Shown here: positions 44,336-45,571 of the stretch, piece after piece
Layout of the letters: each line of letters begins with the position of its first letter
How positions within the stretch are numbered: position 1 is the first letter of the stretch
From: Fragilariopsis cylindrus CCMP1102
Taxonomy: Eukaryota; Bacillariophyta; Bacillariophyceae; Bacillariales; Bacillariaceae
DNA length: 45,571 nucleotides
Direction: 5' to 3'
NCBI GenBank assembly: GCA_900095095.1
Contig: FMBT01000576.1
Location: 1 to 45,571, forward strand
The notes under the pieces: model-generated
Told to the model about the DNA's origin: nothing
Seen by the model: only the letters and a program-made list of their open reading frames with translations
Databases searched by the model: none
Made by a program: the position numbers and the translations under genes

Positions 44336-45479
44336 ATGAGTATTGCTGATTACATCTCAGAAGGTGGCTACGTGGCAGGTATCTCCGAATATTTGGAGAT
44401 GCGCATAATAGCATGTTTGACGATTTTGGTGTTGGATCTCATCGTCGTCAGGTCAATGACGCTACCAAGAAAAATCGAGAAAAACTATGGAAGCAATTAT
44501 GCAATGATCAACGCTGGAAACACAAGGATGATTCGACAAAGGAAGACCTTAAGTGTGGTCAAAATACAGACGAGGTTTGTTATACCGGAGTTTGGACTAC
44601 TATTCCTGTACCTATAGGGGGATCTTATGACGGGGCACAAGCGCCGACCTGGTATGGGAAAGCACCCCAATCAAGTTGGAACAGGAAACCGAAGAAAGTT
44701 ACCTACAAAGATTGATATGTGTTGTATGTGGCAGATTTGTTTGTCTCATTGGAGTCAACGGAAATGATGATAACGACAGAGGGATTCCCCAGGCAGGGGA
44801 GCGATACTCTTGGAGATACTGGGATAACGAGGGTCGTGTGTATCAAGATACTAGGTTTAAGTGGACTACGTATCCTGGGGATGAAATATATACTGGCAAT
44901 ATGGAAACCAATTGTAGGCCTGGTGAGTTTGACGCAAACCCACTGTGGATGTTTGACCATGATGTGTGTTGCCGAGAGTTTTACGATGTAGTCTGGAGAT
45001 GGAAGCACGAAGTAGCTATTGTCGAGGAACTTGATATATTGGCAAAGCAAGCTGGAATATTTATCAAAGCCAGCACTGTCTTGAAAGAAAACGACCTAGA
45101 CAATTTGGCTCGTGGAAAGGGATGGACCAAGATCACCTCTTTACAGCAGCCAGATATGGCAAGCTATCGCCAAGATAGCAAGCGGATCAATTTTTATCTC
45201 ACTACAGGGACTGTAGGTACTTGTTTGGACCACCCGACTCAATACAAAACACAGCTCTTTCGTCGAGGGGTTGATATGAAAGAAGCAGCAATTCTACTCG
45301 ACAATCCTCGCGAACACACGGGACGAGGCTACAAGCGTAAGGCAACAAGTGATATCGTACATACAAGAAAATGTGGCATGTGTTTCGCTGATAAGTACAA
45401 CATTGACTTTTCGAAGAATCAGCGGAGAATGGGATCCAATGCAAAGTGTAAAGATTGCGTGCAAAAATCCATGAAATAG
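44336..45479 (+). CDS. conserved hypothetical protein with C-terminal Stc1-like cysteine cluster
   Basis: It starts 'MSIADYISEGGYVAGISEY'. One extra T in the run near 44393-44396 would continue as 'FGDAHNSMFDDFGVGSHRRQ', joining the 44413-44715 frame; a second junction (frameshift or small intron) near 44690-44710 leads to the 45479 frame. Visible blocks: 'GVWTTIPVPIGG', 'CVVCGRFVCLIG' (possible zinc pair), 'YSWRYWDNEGRVYQDTRFKW', 'LTTGTVGTCLDHPTQYKTQL', 'EHTGRGYKRK'. The end is 'RKCGMCFADKYNIDFSKNQ' plus 'CKDC', a CxxC...FSKNQ...CxxC pattern like the Stc1 zinc-binding domain. Stc1 links RNAi to chromatin in fission yeast, but in algae the fold is widespread and of unknown role, so function is not assigned. 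I infer a diatom-family protein. Confidence 0.65.
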
Positions 45480-45571
45480 AGAAATAATACCACTGCATTC
45501 GATATAATACCATGCATAAACACTAAAATAGTAGCCTAGCCTATATAACAACTGGCGGTTATACGATACAG
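45480..45571. other. 3' flank, nothing seen
   Basis: Short AT-rich flank after the last stop codon; it holds an incidental GATATAATACCATG word. Confidence 0.4.

Overview
The window looks like nuclear DNA of a diatom, probably a pennate one. Genes are sparse and intron-poor, with GTAAGT or GTACGT donors. The spacers are AT-rich and full of microsatellites. The proteins carry long Asn/Gln/Ser/Thr/Asp homopolymers. One protein has the signal peptide plus 'SAF'-type transit start typical of complex red plastids, and there are kinase-less leucine-rich-repeat (LRR) membrane proteins. The genus cannot be told from the sequence alone.

Layout. 1-15 kb is a surface and secretory glycan or sulfation neighbourhood: a broken PAPS sulfotransferase running off the left edge (-), a second P-loop sulfotransferase-like protein (-), a DUF23/GT92-like glycosyltransferase (+), an intron-containing sulfotransferase (+), and a protein built of two copies of one domain, only the second of which keeps a GTGHH loop (+). 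An inverted repeat of about 480 bp (7652-8130 and 14766-15245) brackets the last two genes. 16-19 kb holds an unrecognised acidic, coiled-coil protein gene (+). 20-21 kb holds a zinc-dependent alcohol dehydrogenase (+). 21.7-29.2 kb holds two tandem LRR membrane-protein genes (-). 29.2-33.4 kb is repeat-rich and contains a 551-bp TIR/TTAA mobile element sitting inside an older reading frame. 33.5-34.8 kb holds a probably plastid-targeted SPFH (stomatin/paraslipin) gene (-). 35.5-43.8 kb is one large formin gene with a PTEN-like module, six WASHC3-like KYFKM repeats and an FH2 domain (+). 44.3-45.5 kb holds a zinc-ligand protein with a C-terminal Stc1-like cysteine cluster (+).

One feature runs through the whole window: most genes are interrupted by single-base frameshifts, usually one base short in a homopolymer or short tandem repeat, with conserved protein sequence resuming in the next frame. 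The simplest reading is residual indel error in a long-read assembly; true pseudogenisation or microsatellite polymorphism are alternatives. Broken genes are therefore given here as whole loci with the breaks noted.

The most interesting items are the TTAA-flanked element whose precise removal restores a reading frame, the PTEN/KYFKM/FH2 formin architecture without a visible FH1, and the internally duplicated P-loop protein.
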